Assembly (NCBI GenBank): GCA_023212725.1 | Contig: JALBYF010000001.1 | Span: 62,001-126,000 of the forward strand | Direction: 5' to 3' | Length of the DNA: 64,000 bases | Source of the DNA: Tranzscheliella williamsii | Lineage: Eukaryota; Basidiomycota; Ustilaginomycetes; Ustilaginales; Ustilaginaceae | Shown here: positions 19,095 through 29,555 of the stretch, in pieces | Position numbering within the stretch: position 1 is the stretch's first letter | Layout: every line of letters begins with the position of its first letter | Position numbers and translations under genes: made by a program | The notes under the pieces: model-generated | Told to the model about the DNA's origin: nothing | What the model saw: the letters and a program-made list of their open reading frames with translations, nothing else | Database searches by the model: none

Positions 19095-21166
19095 TGTACG
19101 GAAGGGCTCGCCCGCCGAGCGTCTTAGGCTAGCGAATGGTGCGAGACAAGCTCAAAGGTAAAGCAGCGAGGTGGTGGTGGTGTTGATAAGGATCGTTGCT
19201 GTGTTCGCTAATAACATCACGTTACGCAATCGTTGCTGACACATGCAGCTTTGACTGGTGCCAAACGTCGTCCGAAGCCGAGCGACACCTTATCTACTAG
19301 CCTGGAAGTTGTTTTGTGTCAGCAGCCGCAGCGAAGAGAACTGAAAAGACGAGGTTAGACGGGCTGCTGATGAACGAATGCTGGCGATGGCGGTAAGTCT
19401 ACTTGACATGCGTATACGCCCGTAATGAAGAGATTGGAGGAGGAGACCCTAGGGTGAGGATGCTGTCGACGGCGGAGGCGGTGGTGACGAAGAGTGAAGA
19501 CGGGGACAGCGAGCGCTAGAGGCAAGACGTCTTGGTAAGACCGAAGCAGTTAGTCACAAGTGCCAATCTGAAAGCACCCGCTTGGCCAAAACCAACACCT
19601 GCAAAATCACCTCGCGTATAACACATGCATCACGCCACTCTAAAAAGGACCGGCTGTTGGCTGACTCCTGAATTGCAGGTCAAATGGGAGAAAAAGGGAA
19701 AATTGCTGTCTCTCGCGCAAGATCCGACCATTAAACTGGTAAGATGAGAGACCCTTTAGACGCGAGCAAACTAAATTGCGACTAGGACGCAGGCCATGTC
19801 ACTGTAACGCCTCTCCTCTGACTCCCCTGTCGGCAAAGAAAAGGAGGCATACGAAAAGACTGCGCTTTCTGTCAGGCAGGGTGCAGACGCAGGGCAGTGG
19901 GTCTTCTACCAAGCCATCTGACCTGGCCACAGAGTATCACATCGGAAACAACGAGCCGAGTAGGGTAAGCCATGGAGTAGGGTTGGCGACGGAGCTTACG
20001 GATCTGGCGTCGAGAGGAGTTCTTTCCTGCGCTGCTGGCTTGAGGTTCAAACTAACTCTACATTTGTGGCTTGTTCCTTCACGGACGCTCCGATGTGATG
20101 GACGCTTGCTGGACCCTGATGGAAGGGCAAGCCACACAACCCGCGACCGCACCTCACCAGCGAAGAATCACAATGCGTCAGCACCCTCAATGCTGCGGGC
20201 CTGAAGCCGTCCGCCTCGCTCCGAATGGGGAAAGCATGCCATATATTGGCAACCGAGCTCAAGAAGCCACTTCAGAAGAGATCGAGCGAACCGAGTGGTT
20301 ACAGAGCCCGACTCAGCTTCGGCCGAGGTGAACCCCTGAGTGGCAGTGCGAGTAGCATTGCTTCGGAAGGCCGGAAGGCGTGGTCGGTTGATCCGGGAGC
20401 GATGGTCCAGCCATTGTTGAGTTGCTGGATAAGTTAGTTATGTCTGTATATGCGGCAGTTCTTGCCCGGACCCCTGTCTGAGAAGTTCATTCGACAGTGC
20501 ACATAATACAAATTCGGATTCGAAAAGTACAGCGGTAACCGCGGTGGCCGATGAATTCAACTTCTGCTGCACGTACGAAAGCTGTCCTGATAGTGGAATG
20601 ATACCGGGCCCCTATATATGCAACAGAAGGCTGACAGTTATGTCATCCCGCCTCGATTGCGCTTCCCACACTCGACTCGACCGCGTCGCCCTACGCTGAT
20701 ATCTTGGCGCTCTCTATCTGCACTTGACCGCAGCAGCCTTCCACTGGACAAAGTCGAAAAAGGACCCTTAGATTTGGCGGTTGCGACATTTGGCCGATGT
20801 TCTCAAATCGGGTGCACTTTTCCCGATGCGCCAACGTCGAGATCGGGCAGCGTCTAATGTGAAGTCATAATCAAAATGTCAAGGCAAGGTGTTCCTGCTA
20901 TATGCCGCATATGTGCTCAAATGTGGAGGCAACGATCCGTCCGTGCACTCGGTGTTCTCCCTCCTTCTGTAAGCAGACCCGACCAGCTATGCTGAGTAAA
21001 CGTTCAGGGATTGTGGCATATCTGGCGTGGCCAAGCATGCGTAGAAGGTCCGCATACAAGGAGATTTGGTCGACGCTGCGGTCGTGAGTGGCATGTGAGC
21101 TGCCCGGCTCTTTACCGTTCTCCACCACCCGCCAACGTCATCCACAGCGTCGAAAGCTTGAAAATC
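19095..21166. other. 2.1 kb intergenic region between the Don1-like gene and the HhH-GPD-like gene
   Basis: This is the divergent upstream region of both genes. Only short open frames with no coding character were found, and no tRNA or repeat was recognised. A mixed AT-rich patch lies around 20430-20620. An undetected small multi-exon gene or non-coding RNA cannot be ruled out. Confidence 0.4.
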
Positions 21167-22333
21167 ATGGTAGCGACTCGAAGATCTGCCTCTGGCGACC
21201 AGAGCAAGGCGGCGTCGGAGAAAAAGGAACAGCCCGCCTCCGCCGGGACCAAACGGTCCAATGGCAGCGCGAAAAAGGAGGAGAAGGCCGACGGAGCTAA
21301 TCACAAGCAGGACATGTCCGAAGATCAAGGGCAGGACGGCGCCGAACAGCCAGCGTCCAAGAAGCCGAAGACGGGTGGGGCAGAGACAGTGGAAAGCGAT
21401 GTAAACTCAATCCGCGAGGTGCAGCAGAGCAAGCTCGAGTCGTATTCGGATGCACTCAGCTGGCTGCACTCCGACACCGCCTGGAAGCTCGCCAACCCCG
21501 ACCCGCCGGCCGCCGGTAACAGCGAGAAGGACGTTGCTGATCAAGGCGGCGAGACTGCCCGGGACCCTCCCAAGCCGTTTGAGAACAAGCGTCCCGCAGC
21601 CGACACCAAAGGCCATCTCTCGTATCCGAACTCGGATCTCACTGCCTTTCAGTCGCTGCTCTGTGCGGTGCTGCTGAGCAAGCCTATCTCGCACCGCCTC
21701 GGCCTGAGGACCATTGACACCGTCCTCAACAAGCCGTTCTACCTGCGGTCCGTCAAGGACCTTCTGGAGGCAGGCAACGAGGGCAGGAGGGCGGCGCTCT
21801 GGGAGGCCCGAACCCAGCACAAGGAGAAGACGGCGGTCCAGCTGGGCAACCTGGCCGAAGGCGTGCAGAATCTCTGCGGGGAGAGCGATGAGGACACGGC
21901 CTCGCTAGCACCGGTGCTCAAGAAGGCGCAAGACGCGGCAACGGACAAGGACGACGCTTTTGCGGTGGCCGAGCAGGTGAAGGCGATCCTCACCCAAGAG
22001 ATCAACGGACTGGGGCCCGGAGGCGTCGAGATCTTCCTGCGCCGCGTCCAGTCGCAGTGGCCGGCGGTCTTTCCGTTTGCCGACCAGCGCGCGCTCGCCG
22101 CGGCGGTGCGGTTCGACCTTGTCTCGCAGGACGATCTGGACCAGGGCCGCGAGCATGCGACGCGCCAGCTTGCCGCCAAGGTCGCCGAGCACGTCGGCTT
22201 CCCGCTCGACGAGGCGCGCCACGACTCGGAGGAGGCCGAGTGCGGCCGCTGGTGGTTTGTCCGCACTCTCGACATCCTCATCGGCCTCGACGTTGAGGGC
22301 AAGCTTGACGAGGCGGTCCAGCACGTACAGTAG
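21167..22333 (+). CDS. Uncharacterised nuclear protein with an HhH-GPD (DNA glycosylase)-like core
   Basis: The ATG at 21167 gives 388 residues. The first 75 residues are Lys/Ser/Glu/Ala-rich with a likely nuclear signal (SKKPKTG). Segments that resemble the helix-hairpin-helix glycosylase superfamily follow. They are SDLTAFQSLLCAVLLSKPIS, which is like the first helices of endonuclease III-type folds, and INGLGPGGVEIFLRRVQ, which is like the HhH turn. The final helices are LAAAVRFDLVSQ and WWFVRTLDILIGLD. I do not see the catalytic Lys/Asp pair in its usual setting or an iron-sulfur cluster, so base-excision activity is doubtful. The resemblance is my reading and needs a profile search. The frame extends upstream to 21011, but that part lacks coding character. 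It converges on the Hrp1-type gene. Confidence 0.7.
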   Translation: MVATRRSASGDQSKAASEKKEQPASAGTKRSNGSAKKEEKADGANHKQDMSEDQGQDGAEQPASKKPKTGGAETVESDVNSIREVQQSKLESYSDALSWLHSDTAWKLANPDPPAAGNSEKDVADQGGETARDPPKPFENKRPAADTKGHLSYPNSDLTAFQSLLCAVLLSKPISHRLGLRTIDTVLNKPFYLRSVKDLLEAGNEGRRAALWEARTQHKEKTAVQLGNLAEGVQNLCGESDEDTASLAPVLKKAQDAATDKDDAFAVAEQVKAILTQEINGLGPGGVEIFLRRVQSQWPAVFPFADQRALAAAVRFDLVSQDDLDQGREHATRQLAAKVAEHVGFPLDEARHDSEEAECGRWWFVRTLDILIGLDVEGKLDEAVQHVQ

Positions 22334-22507
22334 CTCTCTGCCCGTTCACACGCTCGTAATCGTTATCCTCCTGCCTCGCTTGGGTCGGGCTGCTGGGCTG
22401 TGCGGTGGGCGAGGCTGTGGCGACGTCAGGTGTGAAGTGGATGACTTGGACGCAGGGCCTGTGGTGCGGTGGTGTAGGTACATGCGGCGGGTGTGCGGGT
22501 GCGGGGG

Positions 22508-25129
22508 TTAGTACCGGGAACGCGCGCCGTCGTAGCGCCGGTCGGAGCGGGAGGGGCTCCGTTCGCGGCGGTAGGAGCGGTCGGTGTTGCGCGGGGAGCG
22601 TTCGCGCTCGCGTGGCGTGCTTTCGCGGTAGTCGTCGACGGGGCGCGAGGGCAGGCCGGCGCGGGGCGGGGCGGTGGTCTGCGACGAGCCGCGCTGGGTG
22701 CGCGGCACTGCGCTGCCGGCGCGCTCGTCGGTGCGGCCTGGCGGGCTCATGCTCCCCATCGCCGCCGCGCCGCCCATCCCGATCCCCATCCCCATGCCAC
22801 CCATACCCATTCCTCCCATGCTGCCCATTCCCATGCTGCCCATGCCACCCATGCCGCCCATGCCCATCATGGCGCTCATGTCCATGGCGCCAGCCTGGCC
22901 GCCCATGTTGGCCATCATTTGCTGCCATGCCATCTGCGGGTTCCAGTTGGCGCTTCCCCACCCCATGCTCTGGTACATCTGTGCCATGGCCGCCGGGTCG
23001 AATCCGCCCGCGCCCGCCTGCGCCCCGGCGCCCATGCCCATTGGCACGGGACTCGCCGCGCCGCCGCCCCACGCATGGCTGTTGCCGCCGCTGTTGAAGT
23101 GGCTGCTGTTGGCGCCCGTCGCATAGCGCGGCGCCGGCGCCGAGTCCGGGTCCTCCTGCCGCTGCTGCCGCCGCAGCTGGAGCGACTGCGGGTCGTTCTT
23201 GGACTGTGCGCGCTTGACGTCGATCTCCTTGCCCTCGAAGATCAGCGGCCGCGTCCCCATCAGGTACTCCGCCGACGAGTCGTCCTGGAACGTCAGGAAA
23301 CCGAATCCGCGCGGCTTGCCCGTCTCCTTGTCCATCATGCACGTGCACTCCAGCAGCGCACCGTACGGCTCGAAGAAGCGCCGGAACGTCTCTTGCGTCG
23401 CCGTCACCGGCAGCCCGCCGACAAACAGCTTCTGGTTGCGCGCGCCCTGCCCGCCCCCCATGCCGCCCATGCCTCCCCCGCCGCCTCCGCCGCCGGGCGC
23501 TTCCTGCAGCGGTCGCGGAATGGCGCGCTTCGGGTCGATCTAGACAGTGCACAAGTCGGACGCCACCAGGACGTAGCACCACGGAAAGCCGGCCGGGAGC
23601 AGTGCGTGTCAGAGAGGTCCACTCGCTCGGCGAGAGAAACGCAGGCAGAGAGCGTGCGCGTACTTACGACTTTGCCATCCAGGTAGTGCTCGCGCACCAT
23701 CACAGTGTTGACTGCTTTGGGATCGACAAAGTTGAGGAAGGCGAATCCGCGCGATCGGCCGGTCAAGTTGTCGCGCATGATCGTGCAGTTCCCCACCTCA
23801 CCGAACTGGGAGAAGTACTTCCGCAGCGAATCTGTGCAATGCCAAAATTTGCAATGGGAGGCGACCGGGAGACAGTTGTCGTTCAGAAGAGGCGAAGAAC
23901 AAGGTCAGGACACCGTGCTACAGCTAAGCTCATTGGGCCGAGGGCGGACGTGGGCAGCACGTCACGGCACAAGGAGCGAGCGGTTCGCAGGGCAAGGCAG
24001 AGCCAAGGGGAGGGAGCGACAATGTACCTTCGGTAGTATCCCAGTTCAGTCCTCCGACGAACATTTTGCTATACACGGTGACAATGATCGTGCGGCGTTG
24101 ACAGTCATCAGGGCGTTGCATCGACGGGAGGGATTCACGTGTGGTGCGCGCGGCAATAGGACAAGGCGGACGTGCGTGGTTGGTGGTTCAACAGGTTGCA
24201 TTCCATGCGCAAGGATATGAGTGCGTTTGTCGATAATGAACCGAGTAACGTCCATGCGGATGACGATGGTGCAGGAACAAGTAGATCAAGCGAAAGAAAG
24301 CGAAAACAGATATCATGATGGTTAATTGCGAGCTGCTCGGTTGCTCTGGTAGCTATGAGCACTACGTGGTATGCGAGGGCGGGCGGAGGAGAACCTGATG
24401 CGGGACTACCTGGCCTATCCCAGTGCTGTGTGCTGCAGATAATCGGAGAGCTAGCTAAGGTGCGGCGAGGCGGAGTGAAGGCTCTGCAGACGTTGAGCCG
24501 CGCTCTAGCAAAGCTGCCATCCCAGCTTTCCGGTCTCGAAGGACCGGCTATCTTGGGCCTTGGCAGCCCTGACCGCAGCAGAGGCGGCTCCAGCTTCGAT
24601 GCAACGGTTGTGTAACTGTTACTTACCCTTCTTCAGGCATCTCGTGGGGCATGACAGGACGGTCGGACCTATTGTCTCCAGCGGCAGCCATGTTCTGGCC
24701 ATAGCCATGGTCTCGGGAAGCCTCACCCTGATGGGGGTGCTGCTGGCCGCTGTTGCCGCGCGCGAGCGCAGTCAGGTCCCGCACATCGGACCCGGCCGCC
24801 GACGATGCCGACGCGTTGCCAGCAGCGGCTGGAATGAAGCTGCTGCCCTTCATCGGAGCCGGCTGCGACTCAGCGGCAGAAGGCGGAGGGATGAACGAAG
24901 ATCCGCCACCTGCAGTCCCGGCTACGTGGGAGGACTGGTCACCTCTGCCATTCGCAGTGTCGTGCGACGTCTTGTGCATGTTCTGCGGGTCTTCGTAGCC
25001 GATCAGGTCTGCCTCATCATCCTGGCCCGCCTTGCCGTTACCGCCGAGGCCAACAACGTCGCCGGTGCCGGAAGCGTCGCCGCCATACAGATCGGCGTAC
25101 AGGTCATCAGTATCATCGTGGCTCGCCAT
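22508..25129 (-). CDS. HRP1: Hrp1-type two-RRM RNA-binding protein
   Basis: Four exons were resolved on the minus strand: 25129-24627, 24068-24028, 23831-23668 and 23539-22508, encoding 579 residues. All junctions are GT-AG and in frame. Exon 1 gives an acidic N-terminus (MASHDDTDDLYADLYGG). Exon 2 is only 41 bases and encodes GKMFVGGLNWDTTE, which includes RNP2 of RRM1. RRM1 continues with GRSRGFAFLNFV and ends DGKVIDPKRAIPRP, the signature of yeast Hrp1/Nab4. RRM2 (KLFVGGLPVTATQETFRRFF, then GKPRGFGFLTF) follows a glycine run. The C-terminus has Met-Gly-rich repeats and an Arg/Ser-rich end. Hrp1 binds the polyadenylation enhancer in cleavage factor I and shuttles to the cytoplasm. Intron 1 is unusually long (558 bases). 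Confidence 0.9.
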
Positions 25130-25505
25130 GTTTGCTGCGTAGATCGATGTAATCAGGAAAGGGTGCAGATGGTAGGGAAGAGGAAGCTGATCATCGCTCC
25201 GAGCTTCTTCCTACCGCTAGCGCGATCACAATAAGCACTACGATCTAACATCTTACTTGCTTTTCTAATCGTGTTAAATTCAACGCTCGCCACTCACCCT
25301 CAGCATGTAGTTGCTCGCCAACTCCTCAGCTTTTATACCGAACCCCTACACACTTCAATCAGATGGTCTGCACAAGGTACCGTAGAAGACAGAGCTCCTC
25401 TGGGATTTTCTATGATGGTTGCAGCTTCAGAGTGGTTGAACGTCGCGATCGCGGGCAGCGAAGCGTACCTGCCGTAGCATTGACGACGGTTGGTGCTGAG
25501 ATACT
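25130..25505. other. Intergenic region between PEX6 3' end and the Hrp1-type gene
   Basis: These 376 bases contain the Hrp1-type promoter and the PEX6 terminator region. Nothing else is recognised. Confidence 0.5.
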
Positions 25506-28500
25506 TTAATCAAGGGCCCGACCTTTGCCTTTGCCTTTGCCTTTGCCTTTGCCCTTACCCTTGCCTTTGGCGTTTGCTCCGCCGAACTCCGCTTCTTCGT
25601 CCGCGTCAGGCTCTTTGATTTGGAGATTTCCTTGCTGCGGCGCGCCTCCGTTGACAGGGCTCGGGCTGGGTGGGTCACCCCGCGGCTCGCCAAGATGCAA
25701 GGATGTCTGGCTTGGGCTTTTCCGAATCGGCTGTGGCAACCGGCTCGGGCTGAGGGAGGGGCCTTGTCGCGAGCTGGCTGTTTCCCCGGCAGGCTGAAGG
25801 GAGTATCCCAGCTCCTCGATCGCCTTTCTCGCCTTTTCCGGAGCACGCTCGCTGGTGGGGTTCGGCGGCTGGAGTTGCGGCACAGCTGGCTTGTCTTGAT
25901 CCTTTTTGGGAGAAGAAAACTTCGCCTGGACCTCGCGGTAATGCTGCATCTCCTGCTCGCTGACGGAAGGGGTGAGCTCCTTGAGCGCCAGCTCAAAGTC
26001 TGTGCGGTTGACCTTCACCTCGATCTCGTCCGGCTTGGCGAGCTCGGCGAGATAGTACTGTGCTGTCAGCGGATGAGGATGCTCCTTGGGGCCGGGAGTC
26101 TGGTTGATCTGGGAGATGCGCTCATCCACCTCGGAGGCCTTCCTGGTCATCGCTTTGAGCATCGCGTCCGAGCATAGCGCGTAGAAATCGGCGCCTGTCA
26201 GATTGAAGGGGCATTGATCGGCAATGCAGCTCAGGTCGCCTACGTCCTCGTCCAGCTTGAACTTGCGCGTCAGCGCCTGGAGGATATTCAGCTGAGCTGC
26301 GTGCGTCTCTGACACGGAGAGATAGAGCATGCGGTCGAAGCGGCCTGGCCGGAGCAGGGCCGGGTCCAGCAAATCCGGTCGGTTTGTGGCTCCGATGACA
26401 AACACGTCGCCGCCCTCCGATGAGCCCGCCATGCCGTCGAGCTCCGCTAACAGCTGGGAGACGATTCTATCCATGACGCCGCCGCTGTCGCCCTGGTTAC
26501 CTCGCTTCGGCGCAACAGAGTCCAGTTCGTCGAAAAAGATTACGCAGGGTTTGGCATCCCTTGCCCTTTGGAAGACCCGGCGGACATTGGCCTCCGACTC
26601 GCCGATATACATATTGAGCAGTTCGGGGCCCTTTACTGAGAAGAAATTGAGCGAGCACGACGTGGCCACTGCTTTGGCAAGCAGCGTCTTGCCCGTACCG
26701 GGAGGCCCGTAGAGCAAGATGCCGGACCGCTTTTTCAAGCCGTCACTGAAGAGCTCCGGATGTTCGAGGGGCAGTTGGATGGTGTCGAGGATATCCGCTT
26801 TGACGGATGCAAGACCACCCACATCGTCCCAGGTGACGTTTGGAATCTTGGGTGCACCGATCGATTCGGAGTAGCTCGACCGCGCCTTGGCCAAGGCCTC
26901 TTCGAAATCACCGCCGGTCAGCACCATTCCAGCCAGCAGGAGATCCAGATCCGGCACACTAGCTGCAGAGGCCGACATCGCTTTGCGAACTCTGGCGACA
27001 GAGGCGAATCGCGCTCGAGCCACAAGATCGACGAGATCGGCGGCCACCAGTGCTGCTGTTTGAGTCGCGAGATTCTTCACATCTACATCCGGGCTCAGGG
27101 CGGATCCTTTCAGCGCGATCTCCAGAATCTCTCTCCTCTCTGCCTCGTTAGGAGCGCCAATATCAACCTCGTGCTTAAAGCAGCCCAACACGCCGGTTGG
27201 GCACTTGTCTGGATCGCTCGTAGTTCCAAACACCGCGACTGGCATCGGCGCGTTGCTTGGCATGTTGTCCCTACTGGTGTCGGGCGTGATTTTCCACAGC
27301 TCGTCGAAACAGCTCTGAAGGGCTGTTGCGAGGGGCGGCTCTTGCCCGGTTTCCAGCGCCTGGCTCTTGCGTGCCAAGGCTTCAATGTTACGTAGCAGCA
27401 ATATGCAGGGTGCGCACTCGGACGCCTTTTGGAAGCGAGCACGAAGCACGCCTTCCGTTCGTGCATCGGTATCTGAAATAAGGTCGAAACAGTCGATCTC
27501 GACGAGCTGCACACCAGATGCTTTGGCCACCCATCGGACGATGGTCTTCTTGCCAGAGCCACGGGCACCCTTCAGCAGCACACTGAGATGTAGGCCAAAT
27601 CGACCGGCGTTCTCCTGCAGAGTTGCGTTGACCAGCGATCGAATGGTCGCATAAGGGCTCGTTTCGGATGTCAATGGCGATGAGTGCAAACTGTGTGGGA
27701 CAGCCGCGGTGCTAGAAGCAAAAGCAGAAGGTAGTTGTGGTGTGTCTGAGATGACTTCCAGCCAATGATCGCAGTCTACCACTCTGCATTGCTCCACTCC
27801 GGTCTGTACCATCTTGGTGACGTCGGGATCCACGACACAGCCAAGCTCGCCTGTCTGGGCCTGCAGAGCTAATATCCTTAGGACCTCATCTTTGTACTGA
27901 GGGGCCGCACGTACATCAGGTGCTATGAGCTCCGACTTGAGCTCTGTAATCTTAAAGTAGACTGTAGCGCTCTTTACGCTCGCCTGCATTGATGGCAGCT
28001 TTAGGTCATGGATATCTTCGAGGGTCGCCTCTGTGCTGGCTTCCTGGTCGAGCTCCTTCTTGACAAAACGTGCTTTATTCGCCTCGATGGCAACAGCGAT
28101 GATATCGCCCGGGCGACAGATGCGCCGCCGGTCCTCGAAGTAGGTCCGCAGTGCCTCTAGGAAGAGGCCCTGGTAGGCGCGGTCGATGCTCAAGGGCCCT
28201 GCGATGCGCGCGATGGACAAGCTGTCGGCGAACGGCAGTGGTACAGGACAGCTTCGTGCGATAGCCGAGACGTCTTGCTGGCTATCGGGTGCTCGCGCGC
28301 CGAGTATGCGAGCGTACACCTTGGGGTGGCCATACAGGAAGATCTGGTCGCCCAGGATGTTCTGAGCAAGGACCGGTGACATCCATAACGCAGCAAGACC
28401 GGTTTCGGAGGCGGGAAGGCGGGCGGATGACAATATTCGGACTACTCTCACAGCAGACCGCTCGGGAGCAGATACTGCAAGCCAGTCGCCGTAGAAGGCA

Positions 28501-29555
28501 CCAATCGCCGCCATGTCCTTCTCGCTAGCCAAAACCACATTGGCTTCATCCAGACCCTCTGGTGTGGCTGGGCCTGGCAACGTCGAGCTGGCGATACCGG
28601 TCTTTATCTGCCCTCGCCAAGCAACAAGGGCGTCTTGAAAAAGGCCAGGATCGTGAAGCTGACAGAGTGCACACGTCTTGATCTTGCTGAGGCTGCTGCT
28701 GGAGCGGCTGTTGCGCAAAGAGTGCGTAGGCGGGCCGGTGGCATCGATGGAGATGTCTAGTTCGGAAAAGTCTTCGAGGACTGACTGAGCAAGAAAACGC
28801 TCATCTATTGACAGATCATTCTCATCCTGGTCCTCGCCGGCGCTGTCGAAGTCGGAATCATGCTCAACACCATCGGCGGCAGATGCAGAAGAGTCGGATA
28901 GGAAGGATGAACTGGACAGGTTCGCGCTCGGCACTTCATCCTCGCCATCGTCCTCCACTGTCATCAATACTTGCGACGCGTCGGCATGGAAAACGCCTTG
29001 GAGCAAGGGCTCGATCATGATAACACGGAATGGTAGCTGTACATCTTCCAACTTAAGTCGCAGCAGATCCCCTTGACGCAGGATGCGCCCTTGCAGGTGC
29101 TGGACAATGGAACCCTGCTGCGTTTGAGCAGCCTCAAAGACATGTGTCGATGTTGCGGCGAGGTAAACAGTGGATATGATCAGCGGTTCCACCGCCTGGA
29201 TCGTAGCTTGCGTCGCCTTGCTACTTCGGGCAGAGGAGCCAGGTGCTTGCAGTTTTCTAGCGACCTCCGTTGACACCTTCACCATCAGGCCTGGTGAGTC
29301 TTTGGGATCTCTCTGCGCGTGGACAACCAGGGTGGGCAGTATTGAATTCCTAAGACCGTGCCCAACAGCCGAGGACAGGCTGACCGTCAGACCGGCGGAG
29401 CCATGCGCTGTGGAGCCCGAGGGGGCTTGGACCGGCCCGCAAAGCTGGTCATAGAGCGCCGGCGACAGGTAGACCAGCTGGTCCGAGAGCGAGTCGTCCT
29501 GGGCGATTTGAAGCTCGACCACCAACGGTCGGGCTGGTGGCAGCTTGACCGTCAT
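25506..29555 (-). CDS. PEX6: Peroxisomal AAA-ATPase Pex6
   Basis: One exon of 1349 residues starts at 29555. Pex6 and Pex1 form the hexameric motor that pulls ubiquitinated Pex5 from the peroxisome membrane. The D2 ATPase is canonical: Walker A GPPGTGKTLLAKAVA near residue 950, Walker B CVIFFDELDSVAP, the Pex6-specific GPELLNMYIGESEANVRRVF and ATNRPDLLDPALLRPGRFD. The D1 domain near 665 is degenerate, as is usual in Pex6: GARGSGKKT for Walker A and ILLLRNIEAL in place of Walker B, without the Asp-Glu pair. An acidic Ser/Asp/Glu-rich stretch occurs around residues 205-250. The C-terminus is odd: after a Pro/Ser-rich tail it ends in eight Gly-Lys pairs and RALD, encoded by a hexanucleotide repeat. 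The spans of D1 and D2 are complete. Confidence 0.96.
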   Translation of the reverse strand: MTVKLPPARPLVVELQIAQDDSLSDQLVYLSPALYDQLCGPVQAPSGSTAHGSAGLTVSLSSAVGHGLRNSILPTLVVHAQRDPKDSPGLMVKVSTEVARKLQAPGSSARSSKATQATIQAVEPLIISTVYLAATSTHVFEAAQTQQGSIVQHLQGRILRQGDLLRLKLEDVQLPFRVIMIEPLLQGVFHADASQVLMTVEDDGEDEVPSANLSSSSFLSDSSASAADGVEHDSDFDSAGEDQDENDLSIDERFLAQSVLEDFSELDISIDATGPPTHSLRNSRSSSSLSKIKTCALCQLHDPGLFQDALVAWRGQIKTGIASSTLPGPATPEGLDEANVVLASEKDMAAIGAFYGDWLAVSAPERSAVRVVRILSSARLPASETGLAALWMSPVLAQNILGDQIFLYGHPKVYARILGARAPDSQQDVSAIARSCPVPLPFADSLSIARIAGPLSIDRAYQGLFLEALRTYFEDRRRICRPGDIIAVAIEANKARFVKKELDQEASTEATLEDIHDLKLPSMQASVKSATVYFKITELKSELIAPDVRAAPQYKDEVLRILALQAQTGELGCVVDPDVTKMVQTGVEQCRVVDCDHWLEVISDTPQLPSAFASSTAAVPHSLHSSPLTSETSPYATIRSLVNATLQENAGRFGLHLSVLLKGARGSGKKTIVRWVAKASGVQLVEIDCFDLISDTDARTEGVLRARFQKASECAPCILLLRNIEALARKSQALETGQEPPLATALQSCFDELWKITPDTSRDNMPSNAPMPVAVFGTTSDPDKCPTGVLGCFKHEVDIGAPNEAERREILEIALKGSALSPDVDVKNLATQTAALVAADLVDLVARARFASVARVRKAMSASAASVPDLDLLLAGMVLTGGDFEEALAKARSSYSESIGAPKIPNVTWDDVGGLASVKADILDTIQLPLEHPELFSDGLKKRSGILLYGPPGTGKTLLAKAVATSCSLNFFSVKGPELLNMYIGESEANVRRVFQRARDAKPCVIFFDELDSVAPKRGNQGDSGGVMDRIVSQLLAELDGMAGSSEGGDVFVIGATNRPDLLDPALLRPGRFDRMLYLSVSETHAAQLNILQALTRKFKLDEDVGDLSCIADQCPFNLTGADFYALCSDAMLKAMTRKASEVDERISQINQTPGPKEHPHPLTAQYYLAELAKPDEIEVKVNRTDFELALKELTPSVSEQEMQHYREVQAKFSSPKKDQDKPAVPQLQPPNPTSERAPEKARKAIEELGYSLQPAGETASSRQGPSLSPSRLPQPIRKSPSQTSLHLGEPRGDPPSPSPVNGGAPQQGNLQIKEPDADEEAEFGGANAKGKGKGKGKGKGKGKGRALD
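25520..25571 (-). repeat. GGCAAA-type hexanucleotide repeat coding the Gly-Lys tail of Pex6
   Basis: The plus strand reads CCTTTG repeated six times without change, then three imperfect copies (CCCTTA, CCCTTG, CCTTTG). On the coding strand this gives alternating Gly and Lys codons just before the Pex6 stop. Because the unit is six bases, length changes would not shift the frame. Confidence 0.9.

Noticed and set aside
22278..23582. 434-codon minus frame and 397-codon plus frame over the Hrp1-type gene
   Set aside because: Both are alternative frames of the Gly/Met-rich exon 4; the RRM motifs fix the true frame.
25520..25571. CRISPR array or other short direct-repeat system
   Set aside because: The repeats are simple hexanucleotides with no spacers, in a eukaryotic gene; none of the window repeats has spacer structure.
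27480..27580. Degenerate Walker motifs in Pex6 D1 as a sign of a broken gene
   Set aside because: Loss of canonical D1 ATPase residues is normal in Pex6, and D2 is intact.
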